The notes: generated from the letters alone by a model not told the origin. A stretch of 64,000 nt of DNA from Streptomyces chartreusis NRRL 3882 (GCF_900236475.1 NZ_LT963352.1:5254001-5318000); one strand, 5' to 3'. Numbered from the stretch's first letter, positions 24,298-35,407 are shown. Made by a program: numbers and translations.

Positions 24298-25146
24298 GTG
24301 ACCGGAACCCTCGTACTCGCAGGCACCCCCATCGGCGACATCGCGGACGCCCCGCCCCGGCTCGCCGAGGAACTGGCCGGAGCCGATGTCGTCGCCGCCG
24401 AGGACACGCGGCGGCTGCGGCGGCTGACCCAGGCGCTCGGCGTCACGCCCAAGGGGCGGGTGGTGTCGTACTTCGAGGGCAACGAGTCCGCGCGGACGCC
24501 GGAACTGGTCGAGGAACTGGTGGGCGGGGCGCGTGTGCTGCTCGTCACGGACGCCGGGATGCCGTCGGTGTCGGACCCCGGGTACCGGCTGGTCGCCGCC
24601 GCCGTGGAGCGGGACGTCCGGGTCACCGCCGTGCCCGGGCCGTCCGCCGTGCTCACCGCGCTCGCACTGTCGGGGCTGCCCGTCGACCGGTTCTGCTTCG
24701 AGGGCTTCCTGCCGCGTAAGGCGGGGGAGCGACTGGGGCGGCTGCGGGAGGTGGCCGGGGAGCGGCGCACCCTCGTCTACTTCGAGGCTCCGCACCGGCT
24801 CGACGACACGCTCGCGGCGATGGCCGAGGTGTTCGGGGCCGAGCGGCGGGCCGCGGTGTGCCGGGAGCTGACCAAGACGTACGAGGAGGTCCGGCGGGGC
24901 GGGCTGGAGGAGCTCGCCGCGTGGGCGGCCGAGGGCGTGCGCGGGGAGATCACCGTCGTGGTGGAGGGGGCGCCCGAGAAGGGGCCTGAGGAGATCGGGC
25001 CGGAGGAACTGGTCCGGCGGGTCCGGGTGCGGGAGGAGGCGGGGGAGCGGCGCAAGGAGGCCATTGCCGCGGTGGCGGTCGAGGCCGGGGTGCCGAAGAG
25101 GGTTGTGTTCGATGCCGTGGTTGCCGCGAAGAACGCCGCGGGGTAA
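24298..25146 (+). CDS. rsmI: 16S rRNA (cytidine-1402 2'-O)-methyltransferase RsmI
   Basis: 282 aa SAM-dependent methyltransferase of the tetrapyrrole-methylase fold. The signature N-terminus is TLVLAGTPIGDIAD (this family normally has LVATPIGNLxD), followed by EDTRRLRRLTQ, SDPGYRLVAAA, VPGPSAVLTALALSGLP and GFLPRK. The GTG at 24298 is nine bases after GGGAGG; the ATG at 24289 is too close to that site. It diverges from pmt. Housekeeping, ribosome decoding centre. Confidence 0.93.
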   Translation: MTGTLVLAGTPIGDIADAPPRLAEELAGADVVAAEDTRRLRRLTQALGVTPKGRVVSYFEGNESARTPELVEELVGGARVLLVTDAGMPSVSDPGYRLVAAAVERDVRVTAVPGPSAVLTALALSGLPVDRFCFEGFLPRKAGERLGRLREVAGERRTLVYFEAPHRLDDTLAAMAEVFGAERRAAVCRELTKTYEEVRRGGLEELAAWAAEGVRGEITVVVEGAPEKGPEEIGPEELVRRVRVREEAGERRKEAIAAVAVEAGVPKRVVFDAVVAAKNAAG

Positions 25147-25202
25147 CCGGGTTCGGGGCGGGGGGGCTGGAGTGTTTTGCGGGGTGCGGGTTGTGTGTGG
25201 TT

Positions 25203-25224
25203 GGGCGCGCAGTTCCCCGCGCCC
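25203..25224 (+). repeat. Streptomyces-type intergenic hairpin repeat (GGGCGCG...CGCGCCC)
   Basis: 7-bp perfect stem GGGCGCG (25203-25209) and CGCGCCC (25218-25224), loop CAGTTCCC. From memory, GCGCAGTTCCCCGCGCCCCT is a very common short intergenic element in Streptomyces genomes. Here it follows rsmI and may act as its terminator. The rest of the 284-bp gap to the next gene shows no further gene. Confidence 0.6.
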
Positions 25225-25430
25225 CTGGGTTGGATACAAACCCCCTCTGAGCAGGGCGCATGTCGTTTGAGCGTGCGCCCCATGGGTGGGCAAAGGTGAC
25301 GAGGGTCAGGGGCAAGGAACGCCCAAATCGGCGCCAATAGTCGACAGGTCTGCTGCCATCGGTCCGGCTGAGGAGTCCACTGGGTGCGGGGGCGGAATCG
25401 TCCTCACGCCACAGCGGAACAGGAGCTGGC

Positions 25431-25859
25431 ATGAGCGAGATCACAGGGCAGACCGGGCTCCGCGCCGGTGCGAACGCTGTCGTCAACGAGTCGTACTCCT
25501 TCGCGTGCATGCGCTGCGGGTACGGCTGGGAGCAGTCGTACGAGATAGAGCACCACACGGACGCCGCAGGGCACGAGTTCGTCCTCTACGTGGCGGACGG
25601 CCAGGTCGTGCCCTCCCCGTTGAGCAAGCCCACGTGCCAGAACTGCGACGGACACGTCGTGCGGATCATGCGGCCCGGGCGGGTCGAGTCGGCGCGCAAC
25701 GCGGCGCACCGGCCCCACCGCGTGCCGCCGCAGGCCGGCCCCGTTCAGGCCCCGGCGGCGGACGCCGAGGCCGCGGGCACGGGTGAGCAGGAGAAGAGCG
25801 AGCACCACCACTGGCACCTGTCGGACCTGCTGCACCCCTTCCAGCGCAAGGCGAGCTGA
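25431..25859 (+). CDS. Zinc-ribbon hypothetical protein
   Basis: 142 aa. Two CxxC pairs, CMRCGYGW (about 26-33) and CQNCDGHVV (about 70-76), form a probable rubredoxin-like zinc ribbon of about 50 residues. The middle between them (HHTDAAGHEFVLYVADG) is beta-rich. The C-terminus is a disordered Ala/Gln stretch ending in a His-rich HHHWHLSDLLHPF. An AGGAG precedes the ATG. No catalytic motif is seen; the protein is cytoplasmic, and a DNA/RNA-binding or regulatory role is conceivable but unsupported. Confidence 0.75.
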   Translation: MSEITGQTGLRAGANAVVNESYSFACMRCGYGWEQSYEIEHHTDAAGHEFVLYVADGQVVPSPLSKPTCQNCDGHVVRIMRPGRVESARNAAHRPHRVPPQAGPVQAPAADAEAAGTGEQEKSEHHHWHLSDLLHPFQRKAS

Positions 25860-25938
25860 CCCGTCCGGCTCCCCTTGTCAACGCCCTCCCCGGTCCTCCC
25901 CCATCGGGGAGGGCGTACCCCTTTCGTAGGATCGGGGC

Positions 25939-26820
25939 ATGCCTTCGAACGACTCCGGCAAGCACGCCGCGCCCCCGCTCCCGGACCCCCTCCGGGTGCC
26001 GGTCGCCGACTCCCACACCCATCTGGACATGCAGTCCGGCACGGTCGAGGAGGCGCTGGCGAAGGCGGCGTCGGTCGGAGTGACGACCGTCGTGCAGGTC
26101 GGCTGCGACCTCAACGGCTCCCGCTGGGCGGCCGAGACGGCGGCGGCGTACGACGCCGTCCACGCGACGGTCGCCCTGCACCCGAACGAGGCGCCCCGGA
26201 TCGTCCACGGCGACCCCGACGGCTGGTCGCGGCAGGGCGCGCGCGAGCCCGGCGGCCGGGCCGCCCTGGACGACGCGCTCGCCGAGATCGACCGGCTGGC
26301 CGCGCTGGAGCAGGTCAAGGGCGTCGGTGAGACGGGCCTCGACTACTTCCGCACCGGGCCGGAGGGCAAGGAGGCGCAGGAGAGGTCCTTCCGCGCCCAC
26401 ATCGAGATCGCGAAGCGGCACGGCAAGGCCCTGGTCATCCACGACCGCGACGCCCACGCCGACGTCCTGCGCGTCCTGAAGGAGGAGGGCGCCCCCGAGC
26501 GGACCGTCTTCCACTGCTACTCCGGCGACGCCGAGATGGCGGAGATCTGCGCGAGCGCGGGCTACTTCATGTCCTTCGCCGGCAACGTCACCTTCAAGAA
26601 CGCCCAGAACCTGCGGGACGCGGTGGCGGTGGCCCCGCTGGAGCTGCTGCTGGTGGAGACGGACGCGCCGTTCCTCACACCGGTGCCGTACCGCGGGCGG
26701 CCCAACGCCCCGTACCTGGTGCCGATCACGGTGCAGGCCATGGCCGAGGTGCGCGGCATCGACGAGGACACGCTGGCGACGGCTCTCGCGGAGAACACGG
26801 CGCGCGCCTTCGGCTACTGA
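25939..26820 (+). CDS. tatD: TatD-family metal-dependent DNase
   Basis: 293 aa TIM-barrel hydrolase. Metal-ligand motifs are in order: DSHTHLD near residue 22, the Glu in GETGLDYF near 132, the His in VIHDRDAH near 172, the His in FHCYSG near 191 and the Asp in VETDAPFLTP near 241. Closing EVRGIDEDTLATALAENTARAFGY is typical. It is cytoplasmic. TatD enzymes act as 3'-5' exonucleases in DNA repair or as D-aminoacyl-tRNA deacylase-like proteins. It is forward in the rsmI-rpfB-ksgA run, the usual actinobacterial context. Confidence 0.93.
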   Translation: MPSNDSGKHAAPPLPDPLRVPVADSHTHLDMQSGTVEEALAKAASVGVTTVVQVGCDLNGSRWAAETAAAYDAVHATVALHPNEAPRIVHGDPDGWSRQGAREPGGRAALDDALAEIDRLAALEQVKGVGETGLDYFRTGPEGKEAQERSFRAHIEIAKRHGKALVIHDRDAHADVLRVLKEEGAPERTVFHCYSGDAEMAEICASAGYFMSFAGNVTFKNAQNLRDAVAVAPLELLLVETDAPFLTPVPYRGRPNAPYLVPITVQAMAEVRGIDEDTLATALAENTARAFGY

Positions 26821-26950
26821 CCTTGCCGCCGGCCTCACCGTACGACTGTGCGTAGTCGCGTCGCTTTGGAGAGTGACGGCCGCTCCGCTAGGTTCTGGGG
26901 GCCCGATCCGGACCCCTCTGGACCCCCTCCGGCCCCTGGAGCGTGTCGGC

Positions 26951-28414
26951 GTGAGCAACTCCCAGTACGAGACCTACGAGGCGTACGAGGCGTACGAGAC
27001 ATACGGCCCGGCCTACGCGGATCCGGTGTACGGCCGTTTCGACGCGCCGCCCGCCGCTCTGCACAGCGCCGAGACGCTGGTGTACGGGACGACGCCCCTG
27101 GCTCCCGTCGGCTACCAGGACACCTACCGGCCCGCCTACGAGGTCCCGCCCCTGCCCGGACTGCCCCGGCAGGGCATCCGCGACGGTGATCCGGCACCAC
27201 CCGCGACGGGCGCGCGCACCTCGCGCGCACAAGCCCGCGCCGAAGCCCGCGCCGCGACGCGCACCGGCTCGCACCGGCGGTCCCCGCGCCGGCGCAAGGC
27301 GCGGTACGTCGAGCGGCCGGGCGACGGTTCCATGCGGCGGCTGCTCCCGCAGGCCCTGGTCGTCGCCTTCCTGGCGGGCGGCACCACGGCGTTCGTCGCC
27401 AAGGACAAGGCGATCGAGCTGAACGTCGACGGAAAGGTCCGCACGCTGCACACCTTCGCCGACGACGTCACCGAGCTGCTGGCGGACGAGGGCGTCGACC
27501 TCGGCGCCCACGACGTGGTGGCACCCGGCCCCGGCACGGAGATCACCAGCGGCGACGAGGTCGCCGTGCACTACGGCCGCCCCGTGCGGCTCACCCTCGA
27601 CGGACAGCGGCGTGAGGTGTGGACGACGGCACACACCGTGGCGGGGGCGCTCCGGCAGCTGGGGGTACGACAGGAGGGCGCGTACGTGTCCACCTCGCGC
27701 TCCCGGCGCATCGGGCGGGAAGGGCTCGCACTGGACGTGCGGACCGAGCGCATGGTCACGATCATGGCGGACGGCCGGGCCCGCACCGTCCGCACCAACG
27801 CGGCGACCGTGCGGGAGGCCGTCGAGGAGGCCGGGATCACCCTGCGCGGCCAGGACACCACGTCGGTCCCCCAGGGGAGCTTCCCGCGCGACGGGCAGAC
27901 CGTCACGGTGCTGCGGATCACCGGCGGCAAGGAGGTCCGCGAGGAGCCGATCCCGTTCCAGGTGCGGCGGACCGACGACCCCACCCTGTTCCGCGGCACG
28001 GAGGTCGTCGAGGAGGTGGGCCGGCCCGGCCTGCGCCGGGTCACCTACTCCCTGCGCACCGTCAACGGGGTCAAGCAGAAGCCGCGCCGGATCAGATCCG
28101 AGGTGGTGCGCGAACCGCGCCCGCAGCTGGTGAAGGTCGGCACCAAGCCGCTACCGGCGTCCGTGCAGGGCGCCGACCACCTCGACTGGCAGGGCCTCGC
28201 GGCCTGCGAGTCCGGCGGCCGCCCCGACGCGGTCGACTCCTCGGGCACCTACGGCGGCCTGTACCAGTTCGACACCCACACCTGGCAGGCCCTCGGCGGC
28301 AAGGGCCGCCCCCAGGACGCCCCGGCGGCGGAACAGACGTACCGCGCGAAGAAACTGTACGTACGGCGGGGGGCGAGCCCGTGGCCGCACTGCGGGGGGC
28401 GCCTGCACGGGTGA
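26951..28414 (+). CDS. rpfB: Resuscitation-promoting factor, RpfB type
   Basis: About 487 aa cell-wall lytic enzyme. Order: a cytoplasmic Tyr/Ala-rich tract (YETYEAYEAYETYGPAYADPVYG, given here only as residues 6-28), a basic stretch (SPRRRKARY), a TM anchor (ALVVAFLAGGTTAF, about 135-148), three DUF348 domains, a G5 domain (about 300-375), and the Rpf transglycosylase at about 410-487 with the catalytic Glu in ACESGG and a Cys that can pair near the end. Rpf domains cleave muropeptides to end dormancy. The GTG 26951 lies ten bases after GGAG. It is followed by ksgA-ispE, as in other actinobacteria. The Tyr-rich tail is much longer than the short N-terminus of mycobacterial RpfB. Confidence 0.92.
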   Translation: MSNSQYETYEAYEAYETYGPAYADPVYGRFDAPPAALHSAETLVYGTTPLAPVGYQDTYRPAYEVPPLPGLPRQGIRDGDPAPPATGARTSRAQARAEARAATRTGSHRRSPRRRKARYVERPGDGSMRRLLPQALVVAFLAGGTTAFVAKDKAIELNVDGKVRTLHTFADDVTELLADEGVDLGAHDVVAPGPGTEITSGDEVAVHYGRPVRLTLDGQRREVWTTAHTVAGALRQLGVRQEGAYVSTSRSRRIGREGLALDVRTERMVTIMADGRARTVRTNAATVREAVEEAGITLRGQDTTSVPQGSFPRDGQTVTVLRITGGKEVREEPIPFQVRRTDDPTLFRGTEVVEEVGRPGLRRVTYSLRTVNGVKQKPRRIRSEVVREPRPQLVKVGTKPLPASVQGADHLDWQGLAACESGGRPDAVDSSGTYGGLYQFDTHTWQALGGKGRPQDAPAAEQTYRAKKLYVRRGASPWPHCGGRLHG

Positions 28415-28483
28415 CTCAGCTGCGGCCCCCACGCCGAGCGACCACGAAACCCGCCCCCGCAAACCCCCCGTACCCTTGTCCCC

Positions 28484-29368
28484 GTGACCAGCCCCACCCC
28501 CGACGCCCTCCTGGGCCCCGCCGACGTCCGCGAACTCGCGACAGCCCTCGGCGTACGCCCCACCAAACAGCGCGGCCAGAACTTCGTGATCGACGCGAAC
28601 ACCGTCCGCCGCATCGTCCGCACCGCACAGGTCCACCCCGACGACGTGGTCGTCGAGGTGGGCCCGGGCCTCGGGTCACTGACGCTCGCTCTGCTGGAGG
28701 TCGCCGACCGCGTCACGGCCGTCGAGATAGACGACGTGCTCGCCGCCGCCCTGCCCGCGACCATCACGGCCCGCATGCCCGACCGCGCCGACCGCTTCGC
28801 CCTCGTCCACTCCGACGCGATGCACGTCACGGAGCTGCCCGGCCCCGCCCCCACCGCGCTGGTCGCCAACCTCCCCTACAACGTGGCCGTCCCGGTGCTG
28901 CTGCACATGCTCGACACCTTCCCGAGCATCGAACGCACCCTGGTCATGGTCCAGTCGGAGGTCGCCGACCGCCTCGCCGCCCCGCCCGGCTCGAAGGTGT
29001 ACGGCGTCCCGTCGGTCAAGGCCAACTGGTACGCCGAGGTCAAGCGGGCCGGCGCCATCGGGCGGAACGTCTTCTGGCCGGCGCCCAACGTCGACAGCGG
29101 CCTGGTCTCCCTCGTCCGCCGGGCCGAGCCGCTGAAGACGACGGCATCGAGGCGCGAGGTGTTCGCCGTCGTCGACGCCGCCTTCGCCCAGCGCCGCAAG
29201 ACGCTGCGGGCCGCGCTCGCCGGCTGGGCCGGGTCCGCCGCCGCCGCGGAGGCGGCCCTCGTCGCCGCCGGGGTCTCACCGCAGGCGCGGGGCGAGTCGC
29301 TGACCGTGGAGGAGTTCGCGCGGATCGCCGAGCACAAGCAGAGCCAGCATCAGGAGGAGTCCGCGTGA
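28484..29368 (+). CDS. ksgA: 16S rRNA dimethyladenosine transferase KsgA/RsmA
   Basis: 294 aa SAM-dependent enzyme that dimethylates A1518 and A1519 of 16S rRNA. Motif I is VVEVGPGLGSLTLAL, followed by VTAVEIDD, and the catalytic motif IV is NLPYNVAVPVL (residues about 126-136). The N-terminal RPTKQRGQNFV is the family signature. A GTG start at 28484 opens 69 bp after rpfB; the stop overlaps the ispE start (GTGA). Confidence 0.95.
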   Translation: MTSPTPDALLGPADVRELATALGVRPTKQRGQNFVIDANTVRRIVRTAQVHPDDVVVEVGPGLGSLTLALLEVADRVTAVEIDDVLAAALPATITARMPDRADRFALVHSDAMHVTELPGPAPTALVANLPYNVAVPVLLHMLDTFPSIERTLVMVQSEVADRLAAPPGSKVYGVPSVKANWYAEVKRAGAIGRNVFWPAPNVDSGLVSLVRRAEPLKTTASRREVFAVVDAAFAQRRKTLRAALAGWAGSAAAAEAALVAAGVSPQARGESLTVEEFARIAEHKQSQHQEESA

Positions 29369-30264
29369 GCGTCACGGTCCGGGTCCCCGCCAAGGTCAAC
29401 GTCCAGCTGGCGGTCGGCGCCGCCCGCCCCGACGGCTTCCACCCCCTGGCCAACGTCTTCCTCGCGGTCGGCCTCTACGACGAGGTCACCGTCACCCCGG
29501 CCGACGAGCTCCGCCTCACCTGCGAGGGCCCGGACGCCGGCCAGGTCCCCCTGGACCGTACGAACCTGGCCGCGCGGGCGGCCGAAGCGCTCGCCGAGCG
29601 GTACGGCCGGACGCCCGACGTCCACATCCACATCGCCAAGGACATCCCCGTCGCCGGCGGCATGGCGGGCGGCAGCGCGGACGGCGCCGGCGCGCTGGTC
29701 GCCTGTGAGGCGCTGTGGGAGACCGGCGCCTCCCGGGACGAACTGCTCGACATCTGCGCCGAGTTGGGCAGCGACGTGCCCTTCAGCCTGGTCGGCGGGG
29801 CGGCGCTGGGCATCGGGCGGGGCGAGCAGCTGACGCCCCTGGAGGTCGGCGGCACCTTCCACTGGGTGTTCGCGATGGCCGGCCGCGGCCTGTCCACCCC
29901 GGCTGTGTTCCGGGAGTTCGACCGGCTCGGCGAGGGCACGGACATCCCCGAGCCCGTCGCCTCTCAGGAACTCCTCGCCGCCCTGGCGAAGGGTGACCCG
30001 GACGCGCTCGCCGCCGCCGTCTCCAACGACCTCCAGCCCGCCGCCCTCTCCCTCTTCCCGGAACTCGCCGGCACCCTGGCCACCGGTCGCGCCGCCGGTG
30101 CCCTCGCGGCTCTCGTCTCGGGCTCCGGCCCGACCACCGCGTTCCTGGTCCGCGACCCGGAGTCGGCCGCCGCGGTGGGGCAGGCCCTGCTGGCGTCCGG
30201 GACGTGCCGGACGGTACGTACGGCGTCGGGCCCGGCACCCGGGGCGACCATCGCCGGGCGATGA
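29365..30264 (+). CDS. ispE: 4-diphosphocytidyl-2-C-methyl-D-erythritol kinase IspE
   Basis: 299 aa GHMP kinase of the MEP isoprenoid pathway. It has the N-terminal VRVPAKVNVQL, the GHMP phosphate loop PVAGGMAGGSADGAGAL (about 95-111), the catalytic Asp in GSDVPFSLVGG and a C-terminal SGSGPTTAFLV. The GTG at 29365 overlaps the ksgA stop, so the two are translationally coupled. rpfB-ksgA-ispE is the standard actinobacterial order. Product: 2-phospho-CDP-ME for isopentenyl diphosphate synthesis. Confidence 0.95.
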   Translation: MSVTVRVPAKVNVQLAVGAARPDGFHPLANVFLAVGLYDEVTVTPADELRLTCEGPDAGQVPLDRTNLAARAAEALAERYGRTPDVHIHIAKDIPVAGGMAGGSADGAGALVACEALWETGASRDELLDICAELGSDVPFSLVGGAALGIGRGEQLTPLEVGGTFHWVFAMAGRGLSTPAVFREFDRLGEGTDIPEPVASQELLAALAKGDPDALAAAVSNDLQPAALSLFPELAGTLATGRAAGALAALVSGSGPTTAFLVRDPESAAAVGQALLASGTCRTVRTASGPAPGATIAGR

Positions 30265-30329
30265 TCACGTGCCCCGGCCGCGGCCGGGCGCCTGGGCTCC
30301 CCCAGTCGTTTCAAGAGGGGGGCACAAGC

Positions 30330-31571
30330 GTGCGGGAACTGGTCGCGGCCGTACGGCGCCGCGACGTGGAGGAGGTCACGGCGCTGCTGGAGTCCGGCGC
30401 CGGCCCCGGCACCCTCGCGGACGGCCTCCCGGTCCTCTGCCTGGCCGTGGCGGCGTACGACCGGCCCGTCGCCGAGGCGCTGCTCCAGGCCGGCGCCGAC
30501 CCACTGCGCAGGCTGCCCGACGGGAGCACCCCGCTGACGCGGGCGGTGGACGGCGGGTCCCACCTGCTGACCTCCGCGCTCGCCACCAGCCGGATCCCGC
30601 TCCCGGCACCGGCGCGCGCCGAACTGCTGGCCAGGGCCCGGCGATGGGCCGAGGCGGGCACGGAGGCGGAACTGCGCCGCATCACCGGCCACACCGGGCC
30701 GGTCGAGCGGATCCGGGTCGAGGACGACGAGGTCGGCTGGTGGTCCGAGCAGCTCACGCTCGGCGGGACGACCGTGCGCGACGAGCACCGGGCGGTGCTC
30801 ACCTCCACGGAGGAGCGCTACGGGATCCGTGCGCCCTTCGACGAGCTGGTGGACCGGGCCCTCGCCCACCCCGACCGGAACCACGTCGTCTGGTCGGTCG
30901 TGGTCTTCACGCTCGGCCGCCGGCTGGACGAGGAGACCTGGCAGTGGACAAGGGACCTGCTCAACCACCCCGACCGGCTGTACCGCCTGCTCGCCGCCGA
31001 CATCCTGCTGTTCCTGATCCTCGGGGACTTCGTCACGGGACGCGACCCCTTCCGGAACCGGGGCAGGGAGCTCGTGCCCTGGGCCGAACTGGAGGAGGAT
31101 CCGGAGGTGCTGGCGGTCATCCTCCAGGCGATGACCCACGACAGCGCCCCGGAGATCGAGGCAGTCGGCCTGTCACACCTCGCCCACCCGGACCCCCGGG
31201 TGCGCGCCCTGGTGCCGGACGCCCTGGGCCACTCCGAGGACGGCCGGTCCCGGGTCAGCCCCCAGAGCCTCACCGCCGTGCTCACCCTGGCCCGCGACGA
31301 GGACCCCGGCGTACGCGAGGCGGCGTGCCGCTGGCTCGGCCACTACCGGGGGAATGAGCCCGAGGCAGGGGACGCGCTGGTCGCGCTCACCCACGACGAG
31401 CGGCAGCAGATCCGCATCTGCGCCGTGTCCGGCCTGGCGTACCGCGACGATCCGCGCTGTGTGGAGGCCGAGCACCGGATCGGCCCCGTCGACGCGGAGC
31501 TGCCGTTCGACGAGAGGCTGCTGGACGTGTGGCGCTACCAGCGCCGCCAGGAGGCGACCGAGCGCTCCTGA
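30330..31571 (+). CDS. Ankyrin/HEAT-repeat hypothetical protein
   Basis: 413 aa solenoid protein with no enzyme motif. The first 100 residues have ankyrin-like periodicity (ALLESGAGPGTLADGLPVLCLAV and ALLQAGADPLRRLPDGSTPL). The rest is HEAT-like, with repeats such as VGLSHLAHPDPRVRALVPDALGH and DEDPGVREAACRWLGHY. The GTG 30330 is preceded by GAGGGGGG. No TM segment is seen. It lies between ispE and the ABC-F gene on the same strand. Likely a protein-protein interaction scaffold; the partner is unknown. Confidence 0.78.
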   Translation: MRELVAAVRRRDVEEVTALLESGAGPGTLADGLPVLCLAVAAYDRPVAEALLQAGADPLRRLPDGSTPLTRAVDGGSHLLTSALATSRIPLPAPARAELLARARRWAEAGTEAELRRITGHTGPVERIRVEDDEVGWWSEQLTLGGTTVRDEHRAVLTSTEERYGIRAPFDELVDRALAHPDRNHVVWSVVVFTLGRRLDEETWQWTRDLLNHPDRLYRLLAADILLFLILGDFVTGRDPFRNRGRELVPWAELEEDPEVLAVILQAMTHDSAPEIEAVGLSHLAHPDPRVRALVPDALGHSEDGRSRVSPQSLTAVLTLARDEDPGVREAACRWLGHYRGNEPEAGDALVALTHDERQQIRICAVSGLAYRDDPRCVEAEHRIGPVDAELPFDERLLDVWRYQRRQEATERS

Positions 31572-31642
31572 GCACCCCGGTCGGAGCACACCGCCGCCCG
31601 ACTACCCTGGAGGGTCGATCCATCCCCCTCGTCAGGAGAGAA

Positions 31643-33451
<1,809 letters not shown>

Positions 33452-33482
33452 AGGGTGCGTGAAGGCGCATAACAACGGCATC

Positions 33483-33533
33483 ACAGGCCGGTCCTCCCTT
33501 GGGAACAGGGGGTGATACGGCCCCGTGGCCTGT
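33483..33533 (+). other. Possible weak hairpin in the abc-f/propeller gap
   Basis: ACAGGCC (33483-33489) and GGCCTGT (33527-33533) pair over a 37-nt apex that has its own CCC/GGG pairing. A terminator is possible; the stem is short and the assignment weak. The remaining 192-bp gap (33452-33643) shows no gene. Confidence 0.3.
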
Positions 33534-33643
33534 CGGCACCGGGTGATAGAAAGAGCCGTCTTAGAACTTCATGAAGCGACTCTGAGCCCATTGCGTACCT
33601 CAGGGCGTGGCTAAAAATCAGTGATCGAACGGGGGAGCCGCTG

Positions 33644-35407
33644 ATGACTCAGCCGCCCAGTCAGCCACCGCACGGTGGCTTCGGAGCACCGCAGAACCAG
33701 CCGCCGCAGGGCGGTGGCTTCGGGGCACCGCAGACCCCGCCGCCGCCCCAGGGCCCGCCCCAGGCGCCACCGCCCCCGCAGGGGCCGCCGCAGCCCGGAT
33801 ACGGCTATCCCCAGCAGCCCCCGCAGCAGCCCGGGCCGTACGGGCAGCCGGGACCGTACAACTCCGGCCCCTACGGCCAGCCGCAGCCGCCGGGTCCGTA
33901 CGGCCAGCCCGGCTACGGCTACCCGCAGCAGCCGCAGTACCCCGGCGCGCCCGGCACCCCGCCCGGGGGTGGCTCGGGCAACCCCTTCAAGGGCAAGCCC
34001 GCCCTGATCATAGGCGCCGCCGTGGCAGCGCTGCTCGTCGTCGGCGGCACCGTGTGGGCCGTCACCGGCGGAGACAGCGGCAAGGGCAAGAAGAAGCCGG
34101 TCGCCCAGCAGACCGACGACGCCAAGTCCGGTGCCTCCGCCCCGGTCAACCCCGGTGACGGCAGCGGCGACGGCGGCGAGGACCCGGAGAACCTCAACGA
34201 GGGCCGCCAGGCGGGCGAGGCGAAGGTCCTCTGGTACAAGGAGTCGCCCGACGCGCCCGGTTCCGGCGCCGACGCCCCCGGCATGTGGATCACCGACAAG
34301 ACGGCGGTGAAGGCGGCGTACAAGCAGCTCTTCGCCTACAACGTCGGTGACGGCAAGCCGACCTGGGACGCCATCACCTTCCCGCAGAAGATCTGTGCGA
34401 CCACCCCGCAGAAGACGTCCGACGACAAGATCGTCGTCGCGTACATGAGCGGCAGCAGCGACCGCGCCAAGTGCAACCAGCTGCAGGAGATCGACCTCGA
34501 CACGGGCGAGAAGGGCTGGAAGCAGCAGGTCGCCGACGGCGCCCTGTTCGACTCCACGCTCTCCGTCGAACTGTCCATCACCGGCAAGACGCTGATGGTG
34601 GGCCGCTCCCAGTCCGGCACGGCCTACGACGTCACCAACGGCGACAAGCTCTTCGACAAGAAGAAGTACGGCAGCGCCTGCTTCCCCTCCGCGTTCGCCG
34701 GCGGCGAGAAGCTGATCGCCGTCTCCTCCTGCGGTGCCGGCACCGCGAAGGAGCACGACGAGGTGCAGGAGCTCGACCCGCGCACCGGCGACGTCAAGTG
34801 GACCCAGCCGTTCGACAAGGGCTGGCGGGTCGCGCGCACCTACTCGGTCAGCCCGCTGGTCGTCTACAGCACCAACGAGGACAAGAAGGCCTGGAACATC
34901 TCCACCTTCACCTCCGGCGGCAAGTTCCGCTCGCAGGTCGGCTTCGACGAGGACTTCGCCCCCGAGTGCGGCTGGGCCATCCTCGAACGCGACCTCCAGG
35001 GCTGCCAGGGCGTCGCCGTCGACGACACCACGCTCTACCTCCCCACGGAGGCGACCAGCGGCGCCAACGAGATCGTCGCGGTCAACCTCGCCGACGGCAA
35101 GGAGAAGTGGCGGGTGAAGTCCCCGGCCGACGAGTCGATGCTGCCGATGAAGGTCGAGGGCGGCAAGCTCATCGCCTATGTGGAGCCGTCGTACGACGCG
35201 GGCGGCCAGGTCGTGTCCATCCCGACCGGCGGCAGCGGCCACAAGCCGGTCAAGCTGCTCCAGAACCCGCAGAACGCGGCGGACATCGAGAACGGCTTCT
35301 TCTCCAGGGACACCGACTGGGTCGACGGGCGCTTCTACATCTCGACGACGCGGCTGAGCGGAAACGACGACACGAAGGAGAAGTTGATGCTCGCCTACGG
35401 CAAGTGA
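33644..35407 (+). CDS. Proline-rich membrane-anchored beta-propeller protein 1
   Basis: 587 aa. Residues 1-115 are a Pro/Gln/Gly/Tyr-rich low-complexity tail (GYGYPQQ, GPYGQPGPY repeats), residues about 119-140 a TM segment (PALIIGAAVAALLVVGGTVWAV), and the rest an extracytoplasmic PQQ-like beta-propeller with Cys pairs, Trp-rich blades such as GEKGWKQQV, GDVKWTQPF and KEKWRVKS. It is a type II membrane protein with a cytoplasmic disordered tail. The tail resembles that of FHA- or kinase-linked cell-envelope proteins; no catalytic residue is seen. The next gene is its paralogue. Its function is unknown; protein folding or cell-wall sensing is speculation. Confidence 0.8.
   Translation: MTQPPSQPPHGGFGAPQNQPPQGGGFGAPQTPPPPQGPPQAPPPPQGPPQPGYGYPQQPPQQPGPYGQPGPYNSGPYGQPQPPGPYGQPGYGYPQQPQYPGAPGTPPGGGSGNPFKGKPALIIGAAVAALLVVGGTVWAVTGGDSGKGKKKPVAQQTDDAKSGASAPVNPGDGSGDGGEDPENLNEGRQAGEAKVLWYKESPDAPGSGADAPGMWITDKTAVKAAYKQLFAYNVGDGKPTWDAITFPQKICATTPQKTSDDKIVVAYMSGSSDRAKCNQLQEIDLDTGEKGWKQQVADGALFDSTLSVELSITGKTLMVGRSQSGTAYDVTNGDKLFDKKKYGSACFPSAFAGGEKLIAVSSCGAGTAKEHDEVQELDPRTGDVKWTQPFDKGWRVARTYSVSPLVVYSTNEDKKAWNISTFTSGGKFRSQVGFDEDFAPECGWAILERDLQGCQGVAVDDTTLYLPTEATSGANEIVAVNLADGKEKWRVKSPADESMLPMKVEGGKLIAYVEPSYDAGGQVVSIPTGGSGHKPVKLLQNPQNAADIENGFFSRDTDWVDGRFYISTTRLSGNDDTKEKLMLAYGK

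Noticed and set aside
25203..25224. Insertion-sequence end
   Set aside because: It matches a widespread short Streptomyces intergenic hairpin and has no transposase or target-site duplication nearby.
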